DNA of 6,106 bases. It comes from an uncultured Lachnospiraceae bacterium (GTDB lineage: Bacteria; Bacillota; Clostridia; Lachnospirales; Lachnospiraceae). The notes beneath the pieces are model-generated. The model was given only the letters and a program-made list of their open reading frames with translations. It was not told where the DNA came from and did not search any database. Made by a program: the position numbers and the translations under genes. The DNA lies in contig CAMWYL010000209.1 of assembly GCA_947178465.1 (NCBI GenBank), positions 1 through 6,106 on the forward strand, written 5' to 3'. Of the stretch, positions 1 to 6,106 are shown piece after piece; position 1 is the first letter of the stretch; every line of letters begins with the position of its first letter.

Positions 1-21
1 CGCAAAAAGCAGCGCAGAAAT

Positions 22-28
22 GGAGGAG
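22..28 (+). promoter_or_regulatory. Ribosome binding site of gltB
   Basis: GGAGGAG lies four bases before the ATG at 33 and is close to a perfect match to the anti-Shine-Dalgarno sequence. It fixes the start of gltB at 33. The promoter is not visible: only 32 bases precede the gene. Confidence 0.85.
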
Positions 29-32
29 AAAA

Positions 33-3000
33 ATGTTTGATGTGAAAAGAAACGTTCCTCAGGCTCCGTTGTATCAGGAGGAATTCGAACATGATAACTG
101 CGGTATCGGCGCGGTTGTCAACATCAAGGGAGCAAAAACCCGGGAGACGGTAGAGAATGCACTGAAAATCGTCGAGAATCTGGAACACAGAGCTGGCAAG
201 GACGCGGAAGGGAAGACCGGCGACGGTGTCGGCATTCTGGTACAGATTTGCCACAGCTTTTTCAGCAAGGTGACGAAGCCGCTGGGGATTACGCTCGGCG
301 GGGAACGGGAGTACGGAGTGGGAATGTTCTTTTTCCCACAGGATGAGCTGAAAAGAAATCAGGCCAAAAAGATGTTTGAGATTATCGTTGAGAAGGAGGG
401 ACTGGAGTTCCTCGGCTGGAGAGAGGTGCCCTGTGTGCCGTCCGTTCTCGGTCATAAGGCGGTAGAGTGCATGCCCTGCATTATGCAGGCATTTGTAAAA
501 AAGCCTCCCGCAGTGGAGAAGGGGCTTGCCTTCGACAGGAAGCTCTATATCGCAAGGCGTGTGTTTGAGCAAAGCTCTGATAACACCTATGTCGTTTCGC
601 TCAGCAGCAGGACCATTGTATACAAGGGTATGTTCCTCGTAAAGCAGCTCAGAACCTTCTTTATGGATTTGCAGAGCGAGGATTATGTGTCCGCAATCGC
701 GATTGTGCATTCGCGCTTTTCGACCAATACCAATCCGAGCTGGGAGCGGGCGCATCCGAACCGGTTTATTGTACATAACGGGGAGATTAATACCATACGC
801 GGCAACGTGGATAAGATGATTGCGCGTGAGGAAAACATGGAGTCAGACCATCTGAGCCATGAGTTCCACAAAGTGCTTCCGGTGGTGAATGCTTCCGGCT
901 CCGATTCCGCGATGCTCGATAATACGCTGGAATTCCTTGTAATGAGCGGCATGGAGCTTCCGCTTGCGGTGATGATTACGATTCCGGAGCCGTGGGCAAA
1001 TAACAGGACAATGTCACAGAGCAAGAAGGACTTCTACCAGTATTACGCGACCATGATGGAGCCGTGGGACGGGCCTGCCTCCATCCTGTTCTCCGACGGA
1101 GATGTGATGGGCGCTGTACTTGACCGAAACGGTCTACGCCCTTCGCGCTATTATATTACCTCGGATGACCAGTTGATTCTTTCGTCAGAGGTCGGCGTAC
1201 TGCCGATTGACGCAGCTAAGATTATCCGCAAGGACAGACTCCGCCCCGGGAAAATGCTTCTCGTGGATACGGTAAAAGGAGAGGTCATTGACGACGATAC
1301 CCTCAAGGAGACCTACGCGCGCAGACATCCCTACGGCGAATGGCTCGACTCGAACCTTGTGACCTTAAAGGAGCTGAAAATCCCGAATGTCAGAGTGCCG
1401 GAGTACAGCTATGAGGAGCGTCAGCGCATGCAGAAGGCGTTTGGTTATACCTATGAGGAGCTGAAAACGGGTATCCTTCCGATGGCGAGAAACGGCAGCG
1501 AGGCAATCGCGGCGATGGGCGTGGATACACCGATACCAGTGCTTTCCTCTGGGCATCACCAGCTTTCACACTCCTTCAAGCAGCTGTTTGCGCAGGTAAC
1601 GAATCCGCCGATTGATGCAATCCGTGAGGAGGTTGTGACCTCCACGAGCGTTTATATCGGCAAGGAGGGAAATATCCTCGAAGATACGGAGCGCAACTGT
1701 CATCTGCTGAAGGTGAACAACCCAATCCTTACGACCACGGATTTGCTCAAAATCAAGAATATGAAGAAAGAGGGCTTTCAGGCAGCAGAGGTGCCGATTA
1801 CCTATTATAAAAATACCAGCCTTGAGAAAGCCATTGACCGGTTGTATGTGGAGGTAGACAGAGAGTACCGCGACGGTGCGAATATCATTATTTTGTCCGA
1901 CCGTGGCGTGGATGAGAACCATGTGGCGATTCCTTCCCTGCTTGCGGTGTCTGCAATCCAGAAGCATCTTGTACGCACGAAGAAAAGAACCAGTGTGGCG
2001 TTGATTTTGGAGTCTGCGGAGCCGAGAGAGGTTCACGACTTCGCGACGCTGCTCGGCTACGGCGCGAGTGCGGTAAATCCGTATCTTGCGCAGGAGTCCA
2101 TCAAGGAGCTGATTGACACCGGAATGCTGGATAAGGATTATCATGCGGCGGTTGACGACTATAACGACGCGATTTTGCACGGCATTGTAAAGATTGCGTC
2201 CAAGATGGGTATTTCCACCATTCAGTCGTATCAGGGCTCTCAGATTTTCGAGGCAATCGGAATAGATTATGATGTGATTAACAAATATTTTACCAATACC
2301 GTTTGCAGGGTCGGCGGCATGACGCTGCAGGATATTGAAAAGGCGGTGGATGACCTGCATTCCATGGCTTTTGACCCGCTCGGTCTGGCAACGGATCTGA
2401 CGCTTGACAGTCCCGGGCAGCATAAGTCCAGAAGCGGTGCGGAGGAGCATTTGTACAATCCCGCAACGATTCACATGTTGCAGCAGTCTACACGGCTTGG
2501 CGATTACGGTATGTTTAAGCAGTACACTGCAATGATAAATGATGAGGACAGCGTTAGGAACCTTCGCGGCCTGATGGACTTCAATTATCCGAAAAAGGGT
2601 GTGCCCTTGGACGAGGTGGAGAGTGTGGACAGCATTGTGACGCGGTTTAAGACTGGCGCGATGTCCTACGGCTCTATTTCGAAAGAGGCGCATGAGACGC
2701 TTGCAATCGCGATGAACACGCTTCACGGAAAGTCCAACAGCGGCGAGGGCGGCGAGGACTTGGATCGTATGGAAATCGGGGCTGACGGGTTAAACCGCTG
2801 CTCCGCGATTAAGCAGGTTGCCAGCGGACGCTTTGGCGTTACCAGCAGATATCTGGTAAGTGCGCAGGAGATTCAGATTAAAATGGCGCAGGGCGCAAAG
2901 CCCGGGGAAGGCGGACATCTGCCGGCTCAGAAGGTCTATCCGTGGATTGCCAAGACCAGACATTCCACGCCCGGCGTGGGGCTGATTTCCCCGCCGCCAC

Positions 3001-4574
3001 ACCATGATATTTATTCGATTGAGGACCTTGCACAGCTGATTTATGATTTGAAAAACTCGAATAAAGCGGCGAGAATCAGTGTGAAGCTGGTTTCCGAGGC
3101 CGGCGTCGGCACGGTTGCAGCGGGCGTTGCGAAAGCGGGGGCACAGGTTGTCCTGATTTCGGGCTATGACGGCGGTACGGGTGCGGCGCCGAAGAGCTCC
3201 ATTCACAACGCGGGCCTTCCGTGGGAGCTTGGACTTGCGGAGACGCATCAGACGTTGATTCAGAACGGGCTTAGAAATAAAGTGCGTATTGAGACGGACG
3301 GGAAGCTGATGACAGGTCGCGACGTTGCGATTGCGGCAATCTTGGGCGCGGAGGAGTTTGGCTTTGCGACGGCGCCGCTTGTGACGATGGGCTGCGTGAT
3401 GATGCGTGTCTGCAACCTCGATACCTGTCCGGTGGGCGTTGCGACGCAGAATCCCGAGCTGAGAAGGCGCTTCAAGGGAAAGCCGGAGTATGTAATGAAC
3501 TTCATGCGGTTTATCGCACAGGAGCTTCGGGAATATATGGCGGAGCTTGGCGTTAAGACGGTGGATGAGCTGGTAGGGCGCACTGAGCTGTTGAAGATGA
3601 AGGAGAAGCTGCCTGCGGGGACGGCGAAGCTTGACCTCAGCCGGATTTTGGATAATCCGTACCGGAAGGAAAAGGCAGTCTTTGACCCGAAGCAGGTATA
3701 TGACTTTGAACTGGAAAAGACGCTGGATGAGCGGGTGCTTTTAAAGCAGCTTGGCAGTGCGCTTGAGGCAAAACAAAAGAAGAGCATCGAAGTGGAGGTT
3801 ATTAATACAGACCGCTCCTTTGGTACGATTTTCGGCTCTGAGATTACGAAGCGGTATCACGATACGCTGGAGGAGGATACCTTCCATGTGCTCTGTAACG
3901 GTGCGGGCGGACAGAGCTTCGGCGCTTTTATCCCGAAGGGACTGACCTTGGAGCTTGTGGGCGACTCGAACGACTATTTCGGAAAGGGGCTGTCCGGTGG
4001 CAAACTGATTGTTTATCCGCCAAAGGGAAGCCGCTTCAAGCAGGATGAGAACATCATTATCGGCAACGTGGCATTATACGGTGCGACGAGCGGCAAGGCG
4101 TTTATAAACGGTGTCGCGGGCGAGCGGTTCTGCGTCAGAAATTCCGGTGCGATTGCGGTCGTAGAGGGCGTCGGCGACCACGGCTGCGAATATATGACCG
4201 GCGGGCGCGTGGTCGTGCTTGGCGGTACAGGCAAGAACTTTGCGGCCGGCATGAGCGGCGGCATTGCGTATGTGCTGGACGAGGACAACGACCTCTATAT
4301 CAGAGTCAACAAGGAGATGATTTCCATGAGCGGCATCACCAACAAGTATGACGTGTTAGAGCTCAAGGAGATGATCAAGGAGCATGTTGCCTATACCAAT
4401 TCCGAGAAGGGGAAGGAAATCCTTGACAACTTTGGAGAATATCTGCCGAAATTCAAGAAGCTTATCCCGTATGACTACGACAGGATGCTCAAGACCATCG
4501 TCCAGATGGAGGAAAAGGGACTGAGCGCGGAGCAGGCGCAGATAGAGGCGTTTTATGCTAATACAAAAAACTAA
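33..4574 (+). CDS. gltB: Glutamate synthase, large (alpha) subunit
   Basis: Cytoplasmic alpha subunit of GOGAT: it hydrolyses glutamine, channels the ammonia and aminates 2-oxoglutarate to give two glutamates, using electrons supplied by GltD. The 1513-residue length is normal for the bacterial family. Domains in order, with approximate limits: propeptide 1-22, then class II glutaminase from Cys23 (DNCGIG) to about 430, with R228 in HSRFSTN, HNGEINT at 248-254, GSDS at 289-292 and RNGLRPSR at 365-372; central domain about 475-800; FMN/2-oxoglutarate synthase domain about 820-1190, with KTGAMSYGS at 873-881, NSGEGGE at 902-908, QGAKPGEGG at 953-961 and SGYDGGTGAAP at 1043-1053; GXGXG beta-helix domain about 1258-1450, with GAGGQSFGAF from 1290 and AAGMSGG from 1404. 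Cys1121, Cys1127 and Cys1132 form the CX5CX4C motif that binds the 3Fe-4S cluster in studied homologues. By family knowledge the propeptide is removed so that Cys23 becomes the N-terminal nucleophile. The start is supported by the strong site at 22-28. No frameshift or missing key residue was seen. gltD follows on the same strand after an unusually long, repeat-filled spacer. Confidence 0.98.
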   Translation: MFDVKRNVPQAPLYQEEFEHDNCGIGAVVNIKGAKTRETVENALKIVENLEHRAGKDAEGKTGDGVGILVQICHSFFSKVTKPLGITLGGEREYGVGMFFFPQDELKRNQAKKMFEIIVEKEGLEFLGWREVPCVPSVLGHKAVECMPCIMQAFVKKPPAVEKGLAFDRKLYIARRVFEQSSDNTYVVSLSSRTIVYKGMFLVKQLRTFFMDLQSEDYVSAIAIVHSRFSTNTNPSWERAHPNRFIVHNGEINTIRGNVDKMIAREENMESDHLSHEFHKVLPVVNASGSDSAMLDNTLEFLVMSGMELPLAVMITIPEPWANNRTMSQSKKDFYQYYATMMEPWDGPASILFSDGDVMGAVLDRNGLRPSRYYITSDDQLILSSEVGVLPIDAAKIIRKDRLRPGKMLLVDTVKGEVIDDDTLKETYARRHPYGEWLDSNLVTLKELKIPNVRVPEYSYEERQRMQKAFGYTYEELKTGILPMARNGSEAIAAMGVDTPIPVLSSGHHQLSHSFKQLFAQVTNPPIDAIREEVVTSTSVYIGKEGNILEDTERNCHLLKVNNPILTTTDLLKIKNMKKEGFQAAEVPITYYKNTSLEKAIDRLYVEVDREYRDGANIIILSDRGVDENHVAIPSLLAVSAIQKHLVRTKKRTSVALILESAEPREVHDFATLLGYGASAVNPYLAQESIKELIDTGMLDKDYHAAVDDYNDAILHGIVKIASKMGISTIQSYQGSQIFEAIGIDYDVINKYFTNTVCRVGGMTLQDIEKAVDDLHSMAFDPLGLATDLTLDSPGQHKSRSGAEEHLYNPATIHMLQQSTRLGDYGMFKQYTAMINDEDSVRNLRGLMDFNYPKKGVPLDEVESVDSIVTRFKTGAMSYGSISKEAHETLAIAMNTLHGKSNSGEGGEDLDRMEIGADGLNRCSAIKQVASGRFGVTSRYLVSAQEIQIKMAQGAKPGEGGHLPAQKVYPWIAKTRHSTPGVGLISPPPHHDIYSIEDLAQLIYDLKNSNKAARISVKLVSEAGVGTVAAGVAKAGAQVVLISGYDGGTGAAPKSSIHNAGLPWELGLAETHQTLIQNGLRNKVRIETDGKLMTGRDVAIAAILGAEEFGFATAPLVTMGCVMMRVCNLDTCPVGVATQNPELRRRFKGKPEYVMNFMRFIAQELREYMAELGVKTVDELVGRTELLKMKEKLPAGTAKLDLSRILDNPYRKEKAVFDPKQVYDFELEKTLDERVLLKQLGSALEAKQKKSIEVEVINTDRSFGTIFGSEITKRYHDTLEEDTFHVLCNGAGGQSFGAFIPKGLTLELVGDSNDYFGKGLSGGKLIVYPPKGSRFKQDENIIIGNVALYGATSGKAFINGVAGERFCVRNSGAIAVVEGVGDHGCEYMTGGRVVVLGGTGKNFAAGMSGGIAYVLDEDNDLYIRVNKEMISMSGITNKYDVLELKEMIKEHVAYTNSEKGKEILDNFGEYLPKFKKLIPYDYDRMLKTIVQMEEKGLSAEQAQIEAFYANTKN

Positions 4575-4583
4575 GCATTTCTA

Positions 4584-4604
4584 AGGACATAAAAGACATG
4601 TCCT
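4584..4604 (+). other. Short inverted repeat just after gltB
   Basis: AGGACAT (4584-4590) and ATGTCCT (4598-4604) are perfect 7-base inverted arms around a 7-base loop. The right arm is the opening of repeat unit 1, so the left arm may be a remnant of an earlier unit. It has no U-tract after it, so it is not a convincing terminator. Confidence 0.5.
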
Positions 4605-4666
4605 AAGAACTGCTAGGTTTTTAGAAGAACGCCAAAGAGCGGCGTTCTTCTTGCAGGAACGAAAGT
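4595..4666 (+). repeat. Repeat unit 1 with two hairpins
   Basis: 72 bases. Stem A pairs 4605-4611 with 4616-4622 around loop GCTA. Stem B begins at the next base and pairs 4623-4633 with 4641-4651 around loop AAAGAGC. All 11 pairs of stem B are Watson-Crick. Its outermost pair is A-T, where units 2 and 3 have G-C. The unit ends GAAAGT, lacking the short A/G-rich tail of units 2 and 3. Confidence 0.88.
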
Positions 4667-4743
4667 GATATGTCCTGGGAATTGCTGAGTTTTTGGAAGA
4701 ACGTCAAAAGGAGGCGTTCTTCCGCAGGCGGGGAAAGTAGAAA
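4667..4743 (+). repeat. Repeat unit 2 with two hairpins
   Basis: 77 bases and the most diverged in its opening (GATATGTCCTGGGAATT). Stem A pairs 4677-4683 with 4688-4694 around GCTG, but only by allowing four G.U wobbles. Stem B pairs 4695-4705 with 4713-4723 around AAAAGGA; it has one U.G wobble (4704 with 4714) where units 1 and 3 have C-G. Compared with unit 3 there are nine substitutions, all transitions, and one single-base gap. Confidence 0.88.
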
Positions 4744-4819
4744 GACATGTCCTAAGAACTGCTGAGTTTTTGGAAGAACGCCAAAGGGAGGCGTTCTTCC
4801 GCAGACGGGAAAGTAAAAG
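4744..4819 (+). repeat. Repeat unit 3 with two hairpins
   Basis: 76 bases and the most regular copy. Stem A pairs 4754-4760 with 4765-4771 around GCTG, with one G.U pair. Stem B pairs 4772-4782 with 4790-4800 around AAAGGGA and is perfectly Watson-Crick over 11 pairs. Stem B is followed by GCAGACGGG and not by a U-tract. Confidence 0.9.
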
Positions 4820-4851
4820 GACATGTCCTGAGAACTGCTGAGTTTTTAGAA
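4820..4851 (+). repeat. Truncated repeat unit 4
   Basis: Only the first 32 bases of the unit remain, differing from unit 3 at two positions, both transitions. Stem A is kept (4830-4836 with 4841-4847, loop GCTG), but the sequence leaves the repeat at the point where stem B would start. The opening motif, with the two bases before it, makes a perfect 12-base palindrome, AGGACATGTCCT, at 4818-4829. Confidence 0.85.
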
Positions 4852-4887
4852 AATGGGTCTAAGGGAAAAGCAGGAGAACGGTAGGGG

Positions 4888-4893
4888 AAAGGA
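4888..4893 (+). promoter_or_regulatory. Ribosome binding site of gltD
   Basis: AAAGGA lies eight bases before the ATG at 4902. The same frame has a TAA stop at 4860-4862 and no other start codon between, so 4902 is the only sensible start. The site lies outside the repeat array, about 36 bases after its end. Confidence 0.75.
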
Positions 4894-4901
4894 ATAAAAA
4901 T

Positions 4902-6106
4902 ATGGGAAAGCCAACAGGATTTTTAGAATATGACAGGAAAACCTCTGCGGCGGAGGAGCCAAAGGAGAGGGTTAAGCATTTTAACGAGTTCCACGCGCAC
5001 CTTCCGAGGGAGGAGCAGCAACAGCAGGGCGCCCGCTGTATGGAATGCGGCGTGCCGTTTTGCCAGTCGGGCATGAATATCGCGGGCATGACGAGCGGCT
5101 GTCCGCTGCATAATCTTGTGCCGGAGTGGAATGATTTAGTCTGCATGGGCAATTGGGAGCGCGCCTACAACCGATTGAAAAAGACCAACAATTTTCCGGA
5201 GTTTACCTCCCGCGTTTGTCCCGCGCTTTGCGAAAATGCCTGCACCTGCGGATTAAACGGCGAGGCGGTGGCGACAAAGGAAAACGAGTATGCGATTATT
5301 GAGAATGCTTACGCGACAGGTCTTGCGGCGGCGAAACCGCCCAAGGTGCGCACGGACAAAACGGTAGCCGTAATCGGAAGCGGTCCTGCGGGGCTTGCGG
5401 TGGCAGACCAGCTCAACAAGCGCGGGCATAATGTTACGGTTTTTGAGCGCAGTGACCGCATCGGCGGGCTTTTAATGTACGGAATACCGAATATGAAGCT
5501 GGAAAAGCATGTGATCGAGCGCAAGATAAAAATTATGGAGGAGGAGGGCGTTCGCTTCGTGACCAACACGGACATCGGAAAGGATGCAAAGTCCAAGAAG
5601 CTTGTGGATGCCTTTGACCGAATCGTGCTTGCTTGCGGTGCTTCCAACCCGCGCGATATCAATGCGACAGGGCGGGATGCGAAGGGAATTTATTTCGCGG
5701 TCGATTACTTAAAGGGTGTAACAAAGAGCCTGCTCGATTCAGAGCTTTCCGATAAGAGCTTTGTGCCGACCAAGGGAAAAGCGGTGGTTATTATCGGCGG
5801 CGGTGATACCGGAAATGACTGTGTCGGGACGGCAATCCGCCTCGGGGCGAAATCCGTGACACAGATTGAGATGATGCCGAAGGCGCCGGATACCAGGGCG
5901 GAGAGTAATCCATGGCCCGAGTGGCCCAAGGTCTGCAAGACAGACTATGGTCAGGAGGAGGCGATTGCGTTGTTCGGGCATGACCCACGCATCTATGAGG
6001 CGACAGTGAAGGAGTTTGTCAAGGACAAGAACGGAAACCTGACGGCTGTCAGGATTGTTAAGCTTGCGTGGGAGAAGGACGCGGAGACAGGACGGATGAT
6101 CAGCAA
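4902..6106 (+). CDS. gltD: Glutamate synthase, small (beta) subunit; 3' end outside window
   Basis: Beta subunit of GOGAT: it oxidises NAD(P)H at an FAD site and passes electrons through iron-sulfur clusters to the FMN of GltB. 401 full codons are visible with no stop; family members are usually a little under 500 residues, so roughly the last fifth is missing. The protein opens MGKPTGFLEYDRK and has an alpha-helical Fe-S domain with Cys46, Cys49, Cys54 and Cys67, then Cys106, Cys110 and Cys114 (CPALCENAC), the pattern expected for two 4Fe-4S clusters shared with GltB. An FAD-binding Rossmann motif GSGPAG lies at 159-164, followed by ERSDRIGGLLMYGIP. A second dinucleotide motif GGGDTGNDC at 299-307 is the NAD(P)H site. 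Related GltD-like oxidoreductases exist (for example SudA- or PreT-type proteins), but the position directly after gltB makes the GOGAT subunit by far the best call. NADPH versus NADH cannot be decided from sequence by eye. Confidence 0.96.
   Translation, partial: MGKPTGFLEYDRKTSAAEEPKERVKHFNEFHAHLPREEQQQQGARCMECGVPFCQSGMNIAGMTSGCPLHNLVPEWNDLVCMGNWERAYNRLKKTNNFPEFTSRVCPALCENACTCGLNGEAVATKENEYAIIENAYATGLAAAKPPKVRTDKTVAVIGSGPAGLAVADQLNKRGHNVTVFERSDRIGGLLMYGIPNMKLEKHVIERKIKIMEEEGVRFVTNTDIGKDAKSKKLVDAFDRIVLACGASNPRDINATGRDAKGIYFAVDYLKGVTKSLLDSELSDKSFVPTKGKAVVIIGGGDTGNDCVGTAIRLGAKSVTQIEMMPKAPDTRAESNPWPEWPKVCKTDYGQEEAIALFGHDPRIYEATVKEFVKDKNGNLTAVRIVKLAWEKDAETGRMIS

Larger units (their letters stand above)
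4595..4851 (+). repeat. Tandem repeat array in the gltB-gltD spacer
   Basis: The 327-base spacer between gltB and gltD is mostly taken up by three full copies and one truncated copy of a unit that starts GACATGTCC (GATATGTCC in unit 2). The full units are 72, 77 and 76 bases, and the last copy is 32. Each full unit can fold as two abutting hairpins: stem A, 7 pairs with a 4-base GCUG or GCUA loop and a 3' arm ending UUUUU; and stem B, 11 pairs with a 7-base loop starting AAA. Unit lengths are not all multiples of three, so the array is not a repeated peptide. I see no gene in the spacer and no classical terminator. I do not recognise the family. Possible roles are mRNA stabilisation, tuning of gltD relative to gltB, or simply a locally amplified palindromic intergenic element. 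Confidence 0.93.

Noticed and set aside
1566..2726. Long open frame of 386 codons on the - strand
   Set aside because: It lies entirely opposite the conserved central and early FMN domains of gltB, is rich in Arg, His and Leu as antisense frames of GC-moderate genes tend to be, and resembles no family I know.
4623..4651. Intrinsic terminator of gltB
   Set aside because: The stem is strong, but it is followed by TGCAGG and not by a U-tract. The T-run lies before the stem. On the other strand the stem is followed by an A-run.
4670..4765. 31-codon + strand frame starting in unit 2 (MSWELLSFWK...)
   Set aside because: It reads through the hairpins, and the equivalent ATG in units 1, 3 and 4 meets a stop after two codons (ATGTCCTAA or ATGTCCTGA). 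The upstream AGGA is weak and 11 bases away.
4621..4824. 67-codon open frame on the - strand across the repeat array
   Set aside because: Its peptide only mirrors the DNA repeat in changing frames because unit lengths are not multiples of three. There is no sign of coding selection.
4595..4851. CRISPR array
   Set aside because: Whole units of 72-77 bases repeat head to tail with no unique spacers, and there are no cas genes in view.
4575..4901. Riboswitch or T-box controlling gltD
   Set aside because: I see no T-box sequence, glutamine riboswitch core or other known aptamer motif. The region is explained by the tandem repeat.
4859..5152. Open frames on the - strand opposite the start of gltD
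   Set aside because: They overlap the conserved cysteine-rich domain of gltD and are antisense shadows, as are those at 5309-5662 and 5705-5988.

Overview
The window holds a bacterial glutamate synthase (GOGAT) locus on the + strand: a complete large-subunit gene (gltB, 33-4574), a 327-bp spacer filled mostly by a tandem repeat array (4575-4901), and the first 401 codons of the small-subunit gene (gltD, from 4902, running off the right edge). Protein wording (DNCGIGAVV near the N-terminus, HRAGKDAEGKTGDG, the C-terminal half of GltB) and strong purine-rich ribosome binding sites suggest a Gram-positive anaerobe of the Clostridia, probably Lachnospiraceae-like. That placement rests on memory of family sequences and is an inference.

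Layout: 1-32 is leader with a near-perfect Shine-Dalgarno. GltB has its four expected domains in order: N-terminal-nucleophile glutaminase, central domain, FMN-binding synthase domain with a CX5CX4C iron-sulfur motif, and the C-terminal GXGXG domain. GltD begins with the cysteine-rich iron-sulfur domain, followed by an FAD-binding and then a second NAD(P)H-type dinucleotide-binding motif. Together they make the alpha-beta enzyme: GltD passes electrons from NAD(P)H through FAD and Fe-S clusters to FMN in GltB, which joins ammonia from glutamine to 2-oxoglutarate to give glutamate.

The unusual part is the spacer. It carries three full copies and one truncated copy of a unit of about 72-77 bp. 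Each full copy can fold as two directly abutting hairpins: a weak U-rich stem with a GCUG/GCUA loop, and an 11-bp stem with a 7-nt purine-rich loop. Differences between copies in the stems keep pairing on the + strand (A-U to G-C, C-G to U.G), which suggests an RNA structure in the gltBD transcript. No typical U-tract terminator follows the strong stems, so co-transcription of gltB and gltD remains likely. I do not recognise this repeat family. The two genes themselves look ordinary.
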